DNA of 64,000 nt from an uncultured Saprospiraceae bacterium (lineage in GTDB: Bacteria; Bacteroidota; Bacteroidia; Chitinophagales; Saprospiraceae): NCBI GenBank assembly GCA_937981555.1, contig CALJOK010000029.1:111929-175928 (forward strand), written 5' to 3'. Of this stretch, positions 18,036 to 25,394 are shown piece after piece. The notes beneath the pieces were generated by a model. That model saw only the letters and a program-made list of their open reading frames with translations. It was not told where the DNA came from and ran no database searches. How positions within the stretch are numbered: the first letter of the stretch is position 1; each line of letters begins with the position of its first letter. Both the position numbers and the translations under genes were made by a program.

Positions 18036-19514
18036 ATGAAGGACTTAAAAGTCGGAATTTTAACTATCGCTACAGTATTTTTTCTAATGCTGTTTTCTAC
18101 AAATTCTTATTCACAATACTCAGGAAGCCGGGATGCAATCTCTTTGAATGCTGTTGGTATTGATTATTATTCTCTGTTTAAGGATGATTTTTTAAAAACA
18201 GATTATTCAACTTTTGGTATAAAGTTAGGTTACCACAGAAACTTAGTTGGAGACATGCTTAACTTGGAAATTCCTCTTTCAGTAGGAGGAGCAAGAGTGC
18301 CACGAGAGCAAGTTTTTGTAACTACTAGAGATTCTATGTCTGATAGAAAATTGAAAGCATCTCTTGGAGGATTGCTTCAGTTGCAATTATTTAAGGAAAC
18401 TAATATCATTGTTCCTTACTTATCAGCAGGAGTTGTAGGAACATACATTGCAGATGAAGGGGAGTGGCATGCAGAAATTCCTTTAGGTATTGGATTTGAT
18501 TTTAGATTAAGAAAAGGTGCTTATCTACAAGTCAGACCAGAATATAGAATTGGATTGATAGATGATGATCGAAATAATTTAAACCTGAATGTTGGATTCA
18601 AATTCTTTCTTTCAGGTGAATCTACACCACCACCTCCACCACCTGTTGATAATGATAGAGACAAAGATGGTGTGATGAATAGTATGGACAAATGTCCTGA
18701 TGTATTTGGAGTAGCTGCTCTTAATGGTTGTCCAGATTCGGATAATGATGGAATTGCAGATGGTGATGATGCTTGTCCAACAGAGGCAGGAATTGCAAAA
18801 TTCAATGGCTGTCCTGATACTGATGGAGATGGCTTGGCAGACAATAATGATAAATGTCCAAACGAAGTTGGGCCAGAAGCAAATGCAGGTTGTCCTTATG
18901 GAGATTCTGATGGAGATGGTGTAGCTGATAATGTTGACGATTGTCCTAGCGTAGCAGGAATGGCTCAATTTAATGGATGTCCAGATTCAGATGGAGATGG
19001 AATTACAGATAATAAAGATGCTTGTCCTAATAAAAAAGGTTTGTCTCAATTCGGAGGTTGCCCAGATACTGATGGAGATGGCTTGGCAGACAATAATGAT
19101 AATTGTCCGAATGAAGTTGGACCAAAATCAAATAATGGATGTCCAGAAGTTGTAAAAGAAGTACAAGAAGCTATTTCATTTGCTGCAAAGAATATCCAAT
19201 TCGAGACAAGTAGCTCAAGAATTAAATCAAAGTCTTTAAAAGATTTAGATAATGTAGCTAGTATTTTAGCTCAATACCCTGAGTATAATGTTTCGATTGG
19301 AGGACATACAGATAGCGTCGGTGATGAGATTAAGAATCAAAAGTTATCAGAAAAGAGAGCTAAAGCTTGCTTGGATTATTTGGTGAAAAAAGGTGTGAGT
19401 GCCTCACGGATGACTGCAACTGGTTATGGAGAATCTCAACCAATTGGGGATAATATGTATAAGCCAGGCAGAGAATTGAATCGAAGAGTTGAGTTTAGTC
19501 TTTATAAAAGATAA
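18036..19514 (+). CDS. OmpA-family outer-membrane protein with thrombospondin type-3 repeats, copy 2
   Basis: A 492-residue paralogue of the upstream gene, the same length and domain order: a signal peptide (ending SYSQ), a beta-barrel-like region (YHRNL, WHAEIPLGIGFDFRL), a proline linker (TPPPPPPV), thrombospondin type-3 repeats with DSDGDG/DTDGDG calcium motifs, and a C-terminal OmpA domain (IQFETSSSRIK, IGGHTDSVGD, NRRVEFSLYKR). The proline linker is absent from copy 1. The repeat array creates strong repeats at the DNA level and long open frames on the opposite strand, which are not genes. It is expected in the outer membrane, bound to peptidoglycan. Confidence 0.9.
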   Translation: MKDLKVGILTIATVFFLMLFSTNSYSQYSGSRDAISLNAVGIDYYSLFKDDFLKTDYSTFGIKLGYHRNLVGDMLNLEIPLSVGGARVPREQVFVTTRDSMSDRKLKASLGGLLQLQLFKETNIIVPYLSAGVVGTYIADEGEWHAEIPLGIGFDFRLRKGAYLQVRPEYRIGLIDDDRNNLNLNVGFKFFLSGESTPPPPPPVDNDRDKDGVMNSMDKCPDVFGVAALNGCPDSDNDGIADGDDACPTEAGIAKFNGCPDTDGDGLADNNDKCPNEVGPEANAGCPYGDSDGDGVADNVDDCPSVAGMAQFNGCPDSDGDGITDNKDACPNKKGLSQFGGCPDTDGDGLADNNDNCPNEVGPKSNNGCPEVVKEVQEAISFAAKNIQFETSSSRIKSKSLKDLDNVASILAQYPEYNVSIGGHTDSVGDEIKNQKLSEKRAKACLDYLVKKGVSASRMTATGYGESQPIGDNMYKPGRELNRRVEFSLYKR

Positions 19515-19543
19515 GAGCTAGCTTAGTTTGTAAATATATTGTT

Positions 19544-19576
19544 AAGTCCCAGAATCATTAAGGTTCTGGGACTTTT
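19544..19576 (+). terminator. Terminator between the second OmpA gene and the convergent glycosyltransferase
   Basis: Perfect 11-bp stem 19544-19554 / 19564-19574 (AAGTCCCAGAA), loop of nine, then TTTTCT. It can also work on the minus strand for the glycosyltransferase operon ending at 19593. Confidence 0.85.
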
Positions 19577-19592
19577 CTATTTGTTGGGGTTT

Positions 19593-20615
19593 CTATTTTT
19601 TATTTTTAAAAATGGAAAATAATCCTACAAAACTTCCCACTCCATAACTTAAATGTAAGGTGAAAAATGAAATGATAAAATAGGGAAATGCTCCGATATT
19701 TTTTTCTTCTAAACTTAACTTCATGGAGAAAATTGAAATAATCAAGAAATAAATAATAATGGGTAAAATGAAAACTCCCCAAATCCAACTTCCATTAAAT
19801 AAGAAAATGTTGATAAAAGATAAAATTGATAACAATACATTTACAAAAAATGCTAACGGTACAAAATGTCGAATCGAAAGTGAATCAAAAGTGCCTGTAA
19901 ACCACGAAGTCAAAATTACCCACTTGCCATTTGCATAGTTGTTTTTCCACAGCGCACTAAAAGTGTCTCTTGCAAAATAGGTACATTCCACATCGGGAAC
20001 TAAAAATATTTTTCCACCTTTTCGTTTAATTCTTTTGTTGAGTTCGATGTCTTGATTTCGTTTGAGGCGAATATCGTAGTTACCATATTTTTCAAAAACA
20101 GCTTTTGGGTAGCAGCCGAATGGAACGGTATCCACTTCTTGAGGTTCAGAGATTCCCATTCGATAAAGTGCGTTGCCGACTCCAACGGGGTGGGATAGCG
20201 TTCGTGCGATAGCTTTTGCTTTGGTAGAATTGGAACGAGGTTGGATATTCCAAATGCCTCCTACATTTTCAGCAGGAAGTTTTTTTAGCCAAAAAATTAA
20301 TTTGGAAATGTATTGTTTTGGATAGGCTGCGTGAGCATCAAGTCTAATGATTATTTCACCTTGAGCTTGTTCTATTCCGAGGTTCATAGCTTGTGGAACA
20401 AATTTTTCTGGATTTGGGATTAGTTTTATAAATGGATTTTTTTCAGCGAATTGTAAAATTATTTCAGCAGTTTTGTCCGTGCTCATTCCGTCGAGGAAAA
20501 GGATTTCCATTTCCTCTTGCGGGAAGTCTTGATCCAAAATGTTTTGGATAACTGCTTCAATGAAAACCTCTTCGTTGAAGCAAGGAATGAGAATGGAGAC
20601 GGTTGGTTTTTTCAA
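19593..20615 (-). CDS. Family 2 glycosyltransferase, ExoA-like, membrane-anchored
   Basis: A 340-residue protein with a GT-A fold: VSILIPCFNEE at the N-terminus, FLDGMSTDKT, the metal-binding RLDAHA, and RNQDIELNKRI as the acceptor-side motif. Two or three membrane helices occupy about residues 240-330. The layout matches succinoglycan-type ExoA transferases, which add a sugar to a lipid-linked intermediate at the inner membrane. The start is a TTG at 20615: no ATG precedes it before an in-frame stop, and TTG-AAA-AAA begins the conserved region properly. It starts only 4 bp after the stop of the preceding glycosyltransferase, in a polysaccharide operon with the flippase at 22958. Sugar specificity cannot be inferred. 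Confidence 0.87.
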   Translation of the reverse strand: MKKPTVSILIPCFNEEVFIEAVIQNILDQDFPQEEMEILFLDGMSTDKTAEIILQFAEKNPFIKLIPNPEKFVPQAMNLGIEQAQGEIIIRLDAHAAYPKQYISKLIFWLKKLPAENVGGIWNIQPRSNSTKAKAIARTLSHPVGVGNALYRMGISEPQEVDTVPFGCYPKAVFEKYGNYDIRLKRNQDIELNKRIKRKGGKIFLVPDVECTYFARDTFSALWKNNYANGKWVILTSWFTGTFDSLSIRHFVPLAFFVNVLLSILSFINIFLFNGSWIWGVFILPIIIYFLIISIFSMKLSLEEKNIGAFPYFIISFFTLHLSYGVGSFVGLFSIFKNKK

Positions 20616-20619
20616 AAAA

Positions 20620-21720
20620 TTATTTTAAAATTTGTTCGTAAAGTTGGATTAATTTTTCTTCTTCTTGTTTCCAATTGAAAACGTCTTGAACTGCTTTTTG
20701 TCCATTCTTCCCCATTTGGATTGATTGCTCCTCGTTTTCTAACAATAGATTTACAGCTTTTGCAATTTCCTTTGGAGCAAGTGGGTTAGCACAAACTCCA
20801 GCATTATGTTTTGTAACAATACTTCTCCAAAGTGGAAAGTCAGAGGTCACGATTGGCAAACTGGCAGCCATGTATTCAAAAATTTTATTCGGTTGAGCAT
20901 TGATATGATTTGGTTCAGGATGAAAGATAACGATACCCATTTTGCTTTTCGATAAAATATCAGCGACTTCTTTTCGATTCTTTTTGCCTAGGAAGTTTAC
21001 TTTGTTCCAAGTCGGTAAATTTTTGATAAATGCTTCTTCTCCCTTTGATTGGAATTCTCCAATTAAAGTCATTTTTGCTTCAGTAAATTCCAACATCTTG
21101 ATCATCTCTTCGATGCCTCGAATTTTACTCATCAAACCAACATAGCAAATGTCATGAGTTTTTTCTGTTGGGATTTCAATATTGAATTTTTCGAAAATTG
21201 GATAATTATTGATGTCAACAGTAATTGGATTAATTTTTAAAAAGCGATCTCTGATAAATGGAGTTGCTGTAATTACAGCATCCATTTTTGCGGCAATCCT
21301 ATTTTCATAAATCTCAAATACTTTGGAAATAATCGGTCGGACAAAAGCAGGGAGATAATATTTTGAAAGAATCTGACGAGGTACATCTTCGTGAGTATCG
21401 TAGATTACTTTTTTGCCTAACTTCTTTAATTTTAAACCAACGGGTAATAATTCTGGATCATGGAATTGGTAGATATCTGCATCAATCTCTAATGCTTTTT
21501 TCAATGCGATTTGAGTCGTTTTTCGCATTCTCTGTATTCTTCCAGAAGTTGTAGATATAATGTTATGAATTTGAACACCTTGGTCAATTTCGCTTTTTTG
21601 ATTAGCAACGATGAGATGAGTTTCAAATCCATGCTTCGCCAATGACACACATTCTTTTTGAAAAATACGAGTATCTTTTGCGTTGTGAACGGTAGTGATA
21701 TGGCAAATTTTATTTTTCAT
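20620..21720 (-). CDS. Family 4-type glycosyltransferase (GT-B)
   Basis: A 366-residue GT-B protein. The N-terminal domain begins ICHITTVHNAKDTRIFQKEC and contains YQFHDPELLPVG. The C-terminal Rossmann domain has YVGLMSKIRGIEEMI and the nucleotide-sugar site HINAQPNKIFEYMAASLPIVTSDFPLWRSIV, including the conserved glutamate of the EX7E-like motif. It transfers an activated sugar to a growing surface glycan on the cytoplasmic face. It overlaps the upstream glycosyltransferase gene by 11 bp, a sign of translational coupling. Its substrate is unknown. Confidence 0.87.
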   Translation of the reverse strand: MKNKICHITTVHNAKDTRIFQKECVSLAKHGFETHLIVANQKSEIDQGVQIHNIISTTSGRIQRMRKTTQIALKKALEIDADIYQFHDPELLPVGLKLKKLGKKVIYDTHEDVPRQILSKYYLPAFVRPIISKVFEIYENRIAAKMDAVITATPFIRDRFLKINPITVDINNYPIFEKFNIEIPTEKTHDICYVGLMSKIRGIEEMIKMLEFTEAKMTLIGEFQSKGEEAFIKNLPTWNKVNFLGKKNRKEVADILSKSKMGIVIFHPEPNHINAQPNKIFEYMAASLPIVTSDFPLWRSIVTKHNAGVCANPLAPKEIAKAVNLLLENEEQSIQMGKNGQKAVQDVFNWKQEEEKLIQLYEQILK

Positions 21721-22852
21721 ATAAACCTTCGTAAATGTCTAACAATGCTTTTTCTTGATTCTCCCAATTATATTTTTTTGCAGCAATCTCAAGTGCTTCC
21801 AGATATTTTGCTTCGTCTAGATTTTGGATTTCGAGTGCTGCATTTTTAATTGCAAGTATATTGTTATGATCTTGGATTACAATACCCATATTGTTTTCCA
21901 TAATTTGTTTAAAGCCTGGCATATTTGAGCATAAGATGGGTAAACGAGCTTGAATATATTCGAAGATTTTATTACCTAAAGCAAACTGATGATTTCGAGT
22001 GGAACCTTGCAATAGACAAAATCCGAAGTCCGCGGATCTAGTAAATTCGGGCAATTCAGCCTGCGAGACTGCTTCATGGAAAAAAATATTATCATTTTCT
22101 TCAACAGCTTTTTCTACCAAATCCACCAGCGTTCCGAATCCCAAAAATACAATTACATATTGATTATCTAATTGCTCAAAAGCACTCAAAATTTCTTCGA
22201 TTCCACGTTTGGGAAGCAATCCACCTTGGTACAAATAAATTTTTTGATCAGCTCGGATATTGAATTTTTTTCTAAAAATATCTTTTGATGCAACCGGTTT
22301 TTTGTAGGTTGGACAATTCATTACTAATTTTGGAGGAGCAATGTTATAACGCTTCGAATAAGCTTCGGCAATGAGCGGAGTTACTGTAATCATCGCATCG
22401 GTATTTTTGATCAAAATCTTTTCTGCAAACGCCAAAATACTTTGTGGGTAGTAACCACTTCCTTTTTCTTTTTTATCAAATTCTAATTCATGAGCATCAT
22501 AAACGATTTTTATTTTTCGATTAAAAAACCATTTCATCATGACTGCCAAAGGAAGTGGTTCGATGTCATTGCAATGAATAATATCTGCTTTGCGATGATG
22601 TTTGACTAGTCGGTAAAAGTACTCGGCGTATTTGAATAATTGGATGATTCTGTTCTTTGACCAATGGCGAGATTTAAGTGGAATCCGATGGACTTTGATA
22701 TTGTTTTTGAGGGTTGCTTTTTCGGCTAATCCTTCAGCGTGGAGGGCAACGACGGTGACATTGTAACCAGCTTTTGAAAGTGTAGTGCACTCTTTTAGCA
22801 CACGGTTGTCGTGCTTGAAATTATTGGTTAATAATGAAATTACATTTTTCAT
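21710..22852 (-). CDS. Family 4-type glycosyltransferase (GT-B)
   Basis: A 380-residue GT-B transferase, related to but distinct from its downstream neighbour: VISLLTNNFKHDNRVLKEC at the start, IHCNDIEPLPLAV, then in the C-terminal domain YQGGLLPKRGIEEIL and FALGNKIFEYIQARLPILCSNMPGFKQIM. The two overlapping transferases both have a long N-terminal segment of the KDTRIF/HDNRVL kind, common in Bacteroidota capsule and O-antigen loci. The gene follows the flippase gene after a 105-bp gap that holds an imperfect palindrome. Confidence 0.87.
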   Translation of the reverse strand: MKNVISLLTNNFKHDNRVLKECTTLSKAGYNVTVVALHAEGLAEKATLKNNIKVHRIPLKSRHWSKNRIIQLFKYAEYFYRLVKHHRKADIIHCNDIEPLPLAVMMKWFFNRKIKIVYDAHELEFDKKEKGSGYYPQSILAFAEKILIKNTDAMITVTPLIAEAYSKRYNIAPPKLVMNCPTYKKPVASKDIFRKKFNIRADQKIYLYQGGLLPKRGIEEILSAFEQLDNQYVIVFLGFGTLVDLVEKAVEENDNIFFHEAVSQAELPEFTRSADFGFCLLQGSTRNHQFALGNKIFEYIQARLPILCSNMPGFKQIMENNMGIVIQDHNNILAIKNAALEIQNLDEAKYLEALEIAAKKYNWENQEKALLDIYEGLYEK

Positions 22853-22881
22853 TTTTTTGAAAATCTGCTATTTAGTTTTTA

Positions 22882-22947
22882 CCACATAGGCACATAGAAA
22901 AGATAGTTTTATAGTGAAATCTATATTCTTTATGAGCCTAAGTCGTA
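22882..22947. repeat. 66-bp imperfect inverted repeat in the polysaccharide cluster
   Basis: The arms 22882-22906 (ACCACATAGGCACATAGA...) and 22922-22947 are complementary with several mismatches. The left arm resembles a repeat I remember from other Bacteroidota genomes (not checked). It lies between the flippase and the first glycosyltransferase. Confidence 0.6.
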
Positions 22948-22957
22948 ATTCAATATT

Positions 22958-24208
22958 TTACTCTTCCACAATTTTTACCAAAAGAAAAATCATCAATGCG
23001 TACGAAATGGTATATGCTCCAGCCAACAAATAAATCAACATTTTGGCTTCCAAATTATATCGCTGACTCAAAAAAAACGCGAAGATAACTAAACTCAATT
23101 GTAAAAAACTAAGCCTTGAAAATATTTGAGTTTTTTCTTTTAAATAAAAAATGGAGGAAAGACTGGAGGCGATAAAGTTTAGAAAAAGTGGTATCGTGAA
23201 AATTTGTGCATACTCTCCTGCGACTAACCATTTTTCTCCAAAAACAAATTCAAAAACAGTAGGCGAGGCAAAGTAGAAAATTAGAAATGGAATGATGGCA
23301 ATCGCAACTAACCGTTTTAATGTTTTGTAAAAAATATTTTTACAATGACCGATTTGTTGTAATTCTTCGCTAGCTTTTTGTTTGAAAACTTCTTCAAAAG
23401 ATCTGCCGATTACACTCAACGGAGTACGAACAATTCGATTCATAAAACCATAATGTCCGACCACGGTGGCGGAGTAAAAAAAGTTGATTAATATATTCGG
23501 AAGTTGATTGGAACTTGCATTGAAGAATCCTGCAGGAACCATGTTTTTCGGGAAATTTTTAAACCGTTGTAATTGCTTTTTGATGGCTGCTTTTTCTGGT
23601 TTTGGAAAATCCTTTTTATCGTTTTTTATAAAATAAAATAAATAGGTGAGGAGTGTTGCGAGTCTACCGAGTAGCGTTCCGATGACTAAACCACCTGCTC
23701 CAAAATTTAAAATACCGAGTCCAATTCGAGAACCAACATTGGTGGAAGATTCTGCAATTTTACTTCCGGTGATAATTTTAAATCGCTTATGTCGATTGTG
23801 CCAGTAGTGAAATGACATCATCCAACCTCGAATCAAAATGAATGGCGGCAACAAATATAACCAAAGTGAAATTTTTGGTTCTCGCAACCAAATGCCAATG
23901 TTTAAATTGAAAAAATAGATAAAGATGAAAAGCAGAAGACTAAAAATCGTCGCTAAAAAACCAGCTGACCAAAAAGTATTGGCAGCCTCGTCTTCGTCTT
24001 CAGGAATTAAAATAGCTAACTCATACCTACCTGTCGCAACGATCACCAAAATATCAGCAAGCGCACTAAAAAGATAAAAAACGCCAAATTCTTCTGGTGT
24101 GAAAATTCGAGTCAGAATAGGAGAAAAAAGAATGGTAATGGCTTGCGCCATGCCAGTTCCCGTCATGACGGTCAAAACATTTTTTGAAAATTCTGACTTT
24201 GGAAGCAT
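22958..24208 (-). CDS. Oligosaccharide flippase (Wzx-like, MOP superfamily)
   Basis: A 416-residue inner-membrane protein with about 12 hydrophobic helices. The N-terminus (SKNVLTVMTGTGMAQAITILFSPILTRIFTPEEFGVFYLF) is the typical first helix pair of polysaccharide biosynthesis proteins, with basic loops such as WHNRHKRFK between later helices. It flips undecaprenyl-linked oligosaccharide across the inner membrane. I use the ATG at 24208 rather than a TTG two codons upstream. It is the first gene of the polysaccharide cluster, followed by three glycosyltransferases. No Wzy polymerase or initiating phosphoglycosyl transferase is in the window, so the pathway must be completed elsewhere. Confidence 0.88.
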   Translation of the reverse strand: MLPKSEFSKNVLTVMTGTGMAQAITILFSPILTRIFTPEEFGVFYLFSALADILVIVATGRYELAILIPEDEDEAANTFWSAGFLATIFSLLLFIFIYFFNLNIGIWLREPKISLWLYLLPPFILIRGWMMSFHYWHNRHKRFKIITGSKIAESSTNVGSRIGLGILNFGAGGLVIGTLLGRLATLLTYLFYFIKNDKKDFPKPEKAAIKKQLQRFKNFPKNMVPAGFFNASSNQLPNILINFFYSATVVGHYGFMNRIVRTPLSVIGRSFEEVFKQKASEELQQIGHCKNIFYKTLKRLVAIAIIPFLIFYFASPTVFEFVFGEKWLVAGEYAQIFTIPLFLNFIASSLSSIFYLKEKTQIFSRLSFLQLSLVIFAFFLSQRYNLEAKMLIYLLAGAYTISYALMIFLLVKIVEE

Positions 24209-24340
24209 GCGCAAAAGTAGGGAATTGTGGATAAAAGGATTGTAAAATACCTGATAAGAATTTGCCTTGAAATTTGAATCTATTATTTAGAAAAAAATCC
24301 ATATTTTGAGCATATATTTTTTAAATAAAAAAACAAAACG

Positions 24341-24769
24341 ATGGATTTAAAGAAACCTTTTGACACTATTAAAGATGAGTTTTTAGATGATGCGGCATTT
24401 TTAATATTAAGACTCGGGTTAGGATTTGGGATGGCGTTTGGTCATGGTTGGGGGAAGTTGATTAAATTGACTAGTGGAAGTGAAATAAAGTTTATGGAAT
24501 TTTTGGGAATCTTTAGCCCTAAGGTGAGCTTAGGTTTAGTGGTGTTCTCTGAATTAATTTGTAGTATATTTTTGATCCTTGGATTGTTTACTAGATGGGC
24601 AGCATTCTTTTTATTCTTTACGATGTGTGTAGCCGTTTTCTATGTTCACTTTGGTGATCCATTTGGGAAAGTCGAAAAGGGATTTATTTATATGGTGGGC
24701 TACTTGGCGATCTTTTTAGCAGGTGCAGGTAACTTCTCCTTGGATGCAAAATTTGAGCGATCTCATTAA
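24341..24769 (+). CDS. DoxX family membrane protein
   Basis: A 142-residue protein with four hydrophobic helices. The DoxX features are LILRLGLGFGMAFGHGWGKLIKL in helix 1, then FSPKVSLGLVVFSELICSIFLILGLFTRWAAFFLFFTMCVAVFYVHFGDPF, and a last helix LAIFLAGAGNFSLDAKF. DoxX proteins are linked to quinone, thiosulfate or redox-stress metabolism, but for most the reaction is unknown. It is a single-gene unit: divergent from the flippase and ended by its own terminator. Confidence 0.87.
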   Translation: MDLKKPFDTIKDEFLDDAAFLILRLGLGFGMAFGHGWGKLIKLTSGSEIKFMEFLGIFSPKVSLGLVVFSELICSIFLILGLFTRWAAFFLFFTMCVAVFYVHFGDPFGKVEKGFIYMVGYLAIFLAGAGNFSLDAKFERSH

Positions 24770-24778
24770 TATTATTTT

Positions 24779-24815
24779 ACTCACAAGGTGACTCAAAGTT
24801 ACCTTGTGAGTTTTA
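24779..24815 (+). terminator. Terminator after doxX
   Basis: Perfect 11-bp stem ACTCACAAGGT (24779-24789) / ACCTTGTGAGT (24801-24811) followed by TTTAG. The tail is short, so it may be modest in strength. Confidence 0.75.
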
Positions 24816-24922
24816 GTTAAATAAATTAACCAATCTTTAACGAGTATTAAAGTTTAAGTTAAAGGTGATGTTAATATTTGTGTCTTCCTTTTTTCTCAAT
24901 TAATTTGTAAGAAAAAAAAGAC

Positions 24923-25237
24923 ATGATGCAAAAATACACCTCTTCTTTTAGAATTAATTTTCCTCTTTTATTTTTTGTAATTGTATTGTTTTTTTTGTCG
25001 AGTTGCGGCAAAGATTCGGGTGATCAATGTTTTGATAATCGGACAGATGAACCGATTGATTTATATATTGATGGAATTTTTGAATTCACGATAGATGAGG
25101 ATTCGGAGGATTGTTTGTTCTTTGGAGACGGTTGTTATGATTGGTATGTAGAAGGAGTTTTGTCAGGATATTATTTAGAGGGGACGTTTTGTGTAGGAGA
25201 TGGAAGCTTTTCGAGTACGATCGTAATTGATGATTAA
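24923..25237 (+). CDS. Small lipoprotein of unknown function
   Basis: A 104-residue protein with a signal peptide and a lipobox ending at Cys-28 (FLSSC). The mature part is about 75 residues, acidic, and has five cysteines (DQCFDN, EDCLFF, DGCYDWY, GTFCVG) in a beta-rich pattern, so it may form disulfides in the periplasm. I do not recognise the family. It sits alone, between the DoxX terminator and the long palindrome at 25244. Confidence 0.7.
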   Translation: MMQKYTSSFRINFPLLFFVIVLFFLSSCGKDSGDQCFDNRTDEPIDLYIDGIFEFTIDEDSEDCLFFGDGCYDWYVEGVLSGYYLEGTFCVGDGSFSSTIVIDD

Positions 25238-25243
25238 ATTTGC

Positions 25244-25394
25244 ACGTGGCTGTCTGCTTTAGCAGACCTGAAAAAAGAGCGAAGCGATTTTTTCTAAAGT
25301 ATTAACACTAGAAAATAATCAATCAATTTTTTATGGAGTTAAAAAAAAATCGCTACACTCTTTTTTTACTGTCAGCTAAAGCAGACAACCACGT
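25244..25394. repeat. 151-bp palindromic element, GGTCTGCTTTAGC family, copy 1
   Basis: Outer arms 25244-25269 and 25371-25394 contain TCTGCTTTAGCAGACCT and GTCAGCTAAAGCAGA, bounded by CACGT. A second arm pair, AAAAAAGAGCGAAGCGATTT against AAATCGCTACACTCTTTTTT, extends the hairpin inwards. It starts 7 bp after the small lipoprotein stop and ends on the first base of the next gene's stop codon. Related copies are at 54110 and 55015. Confidence 0.88.

Noticed and set aside
16900..19155. Periodic DNA repeats that could look like a CRISPR array
   Set aside because: Spacing follows protein repeats inside two OmpA genes, units vary, and no cas genes are present.
19593..24208. Complete capsule or O-antigen locus
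   Set aside because: Only three glycosyltransferases and a flippase are present; polymerase, initiating transferase and sugar-nucleotide genes are missing.
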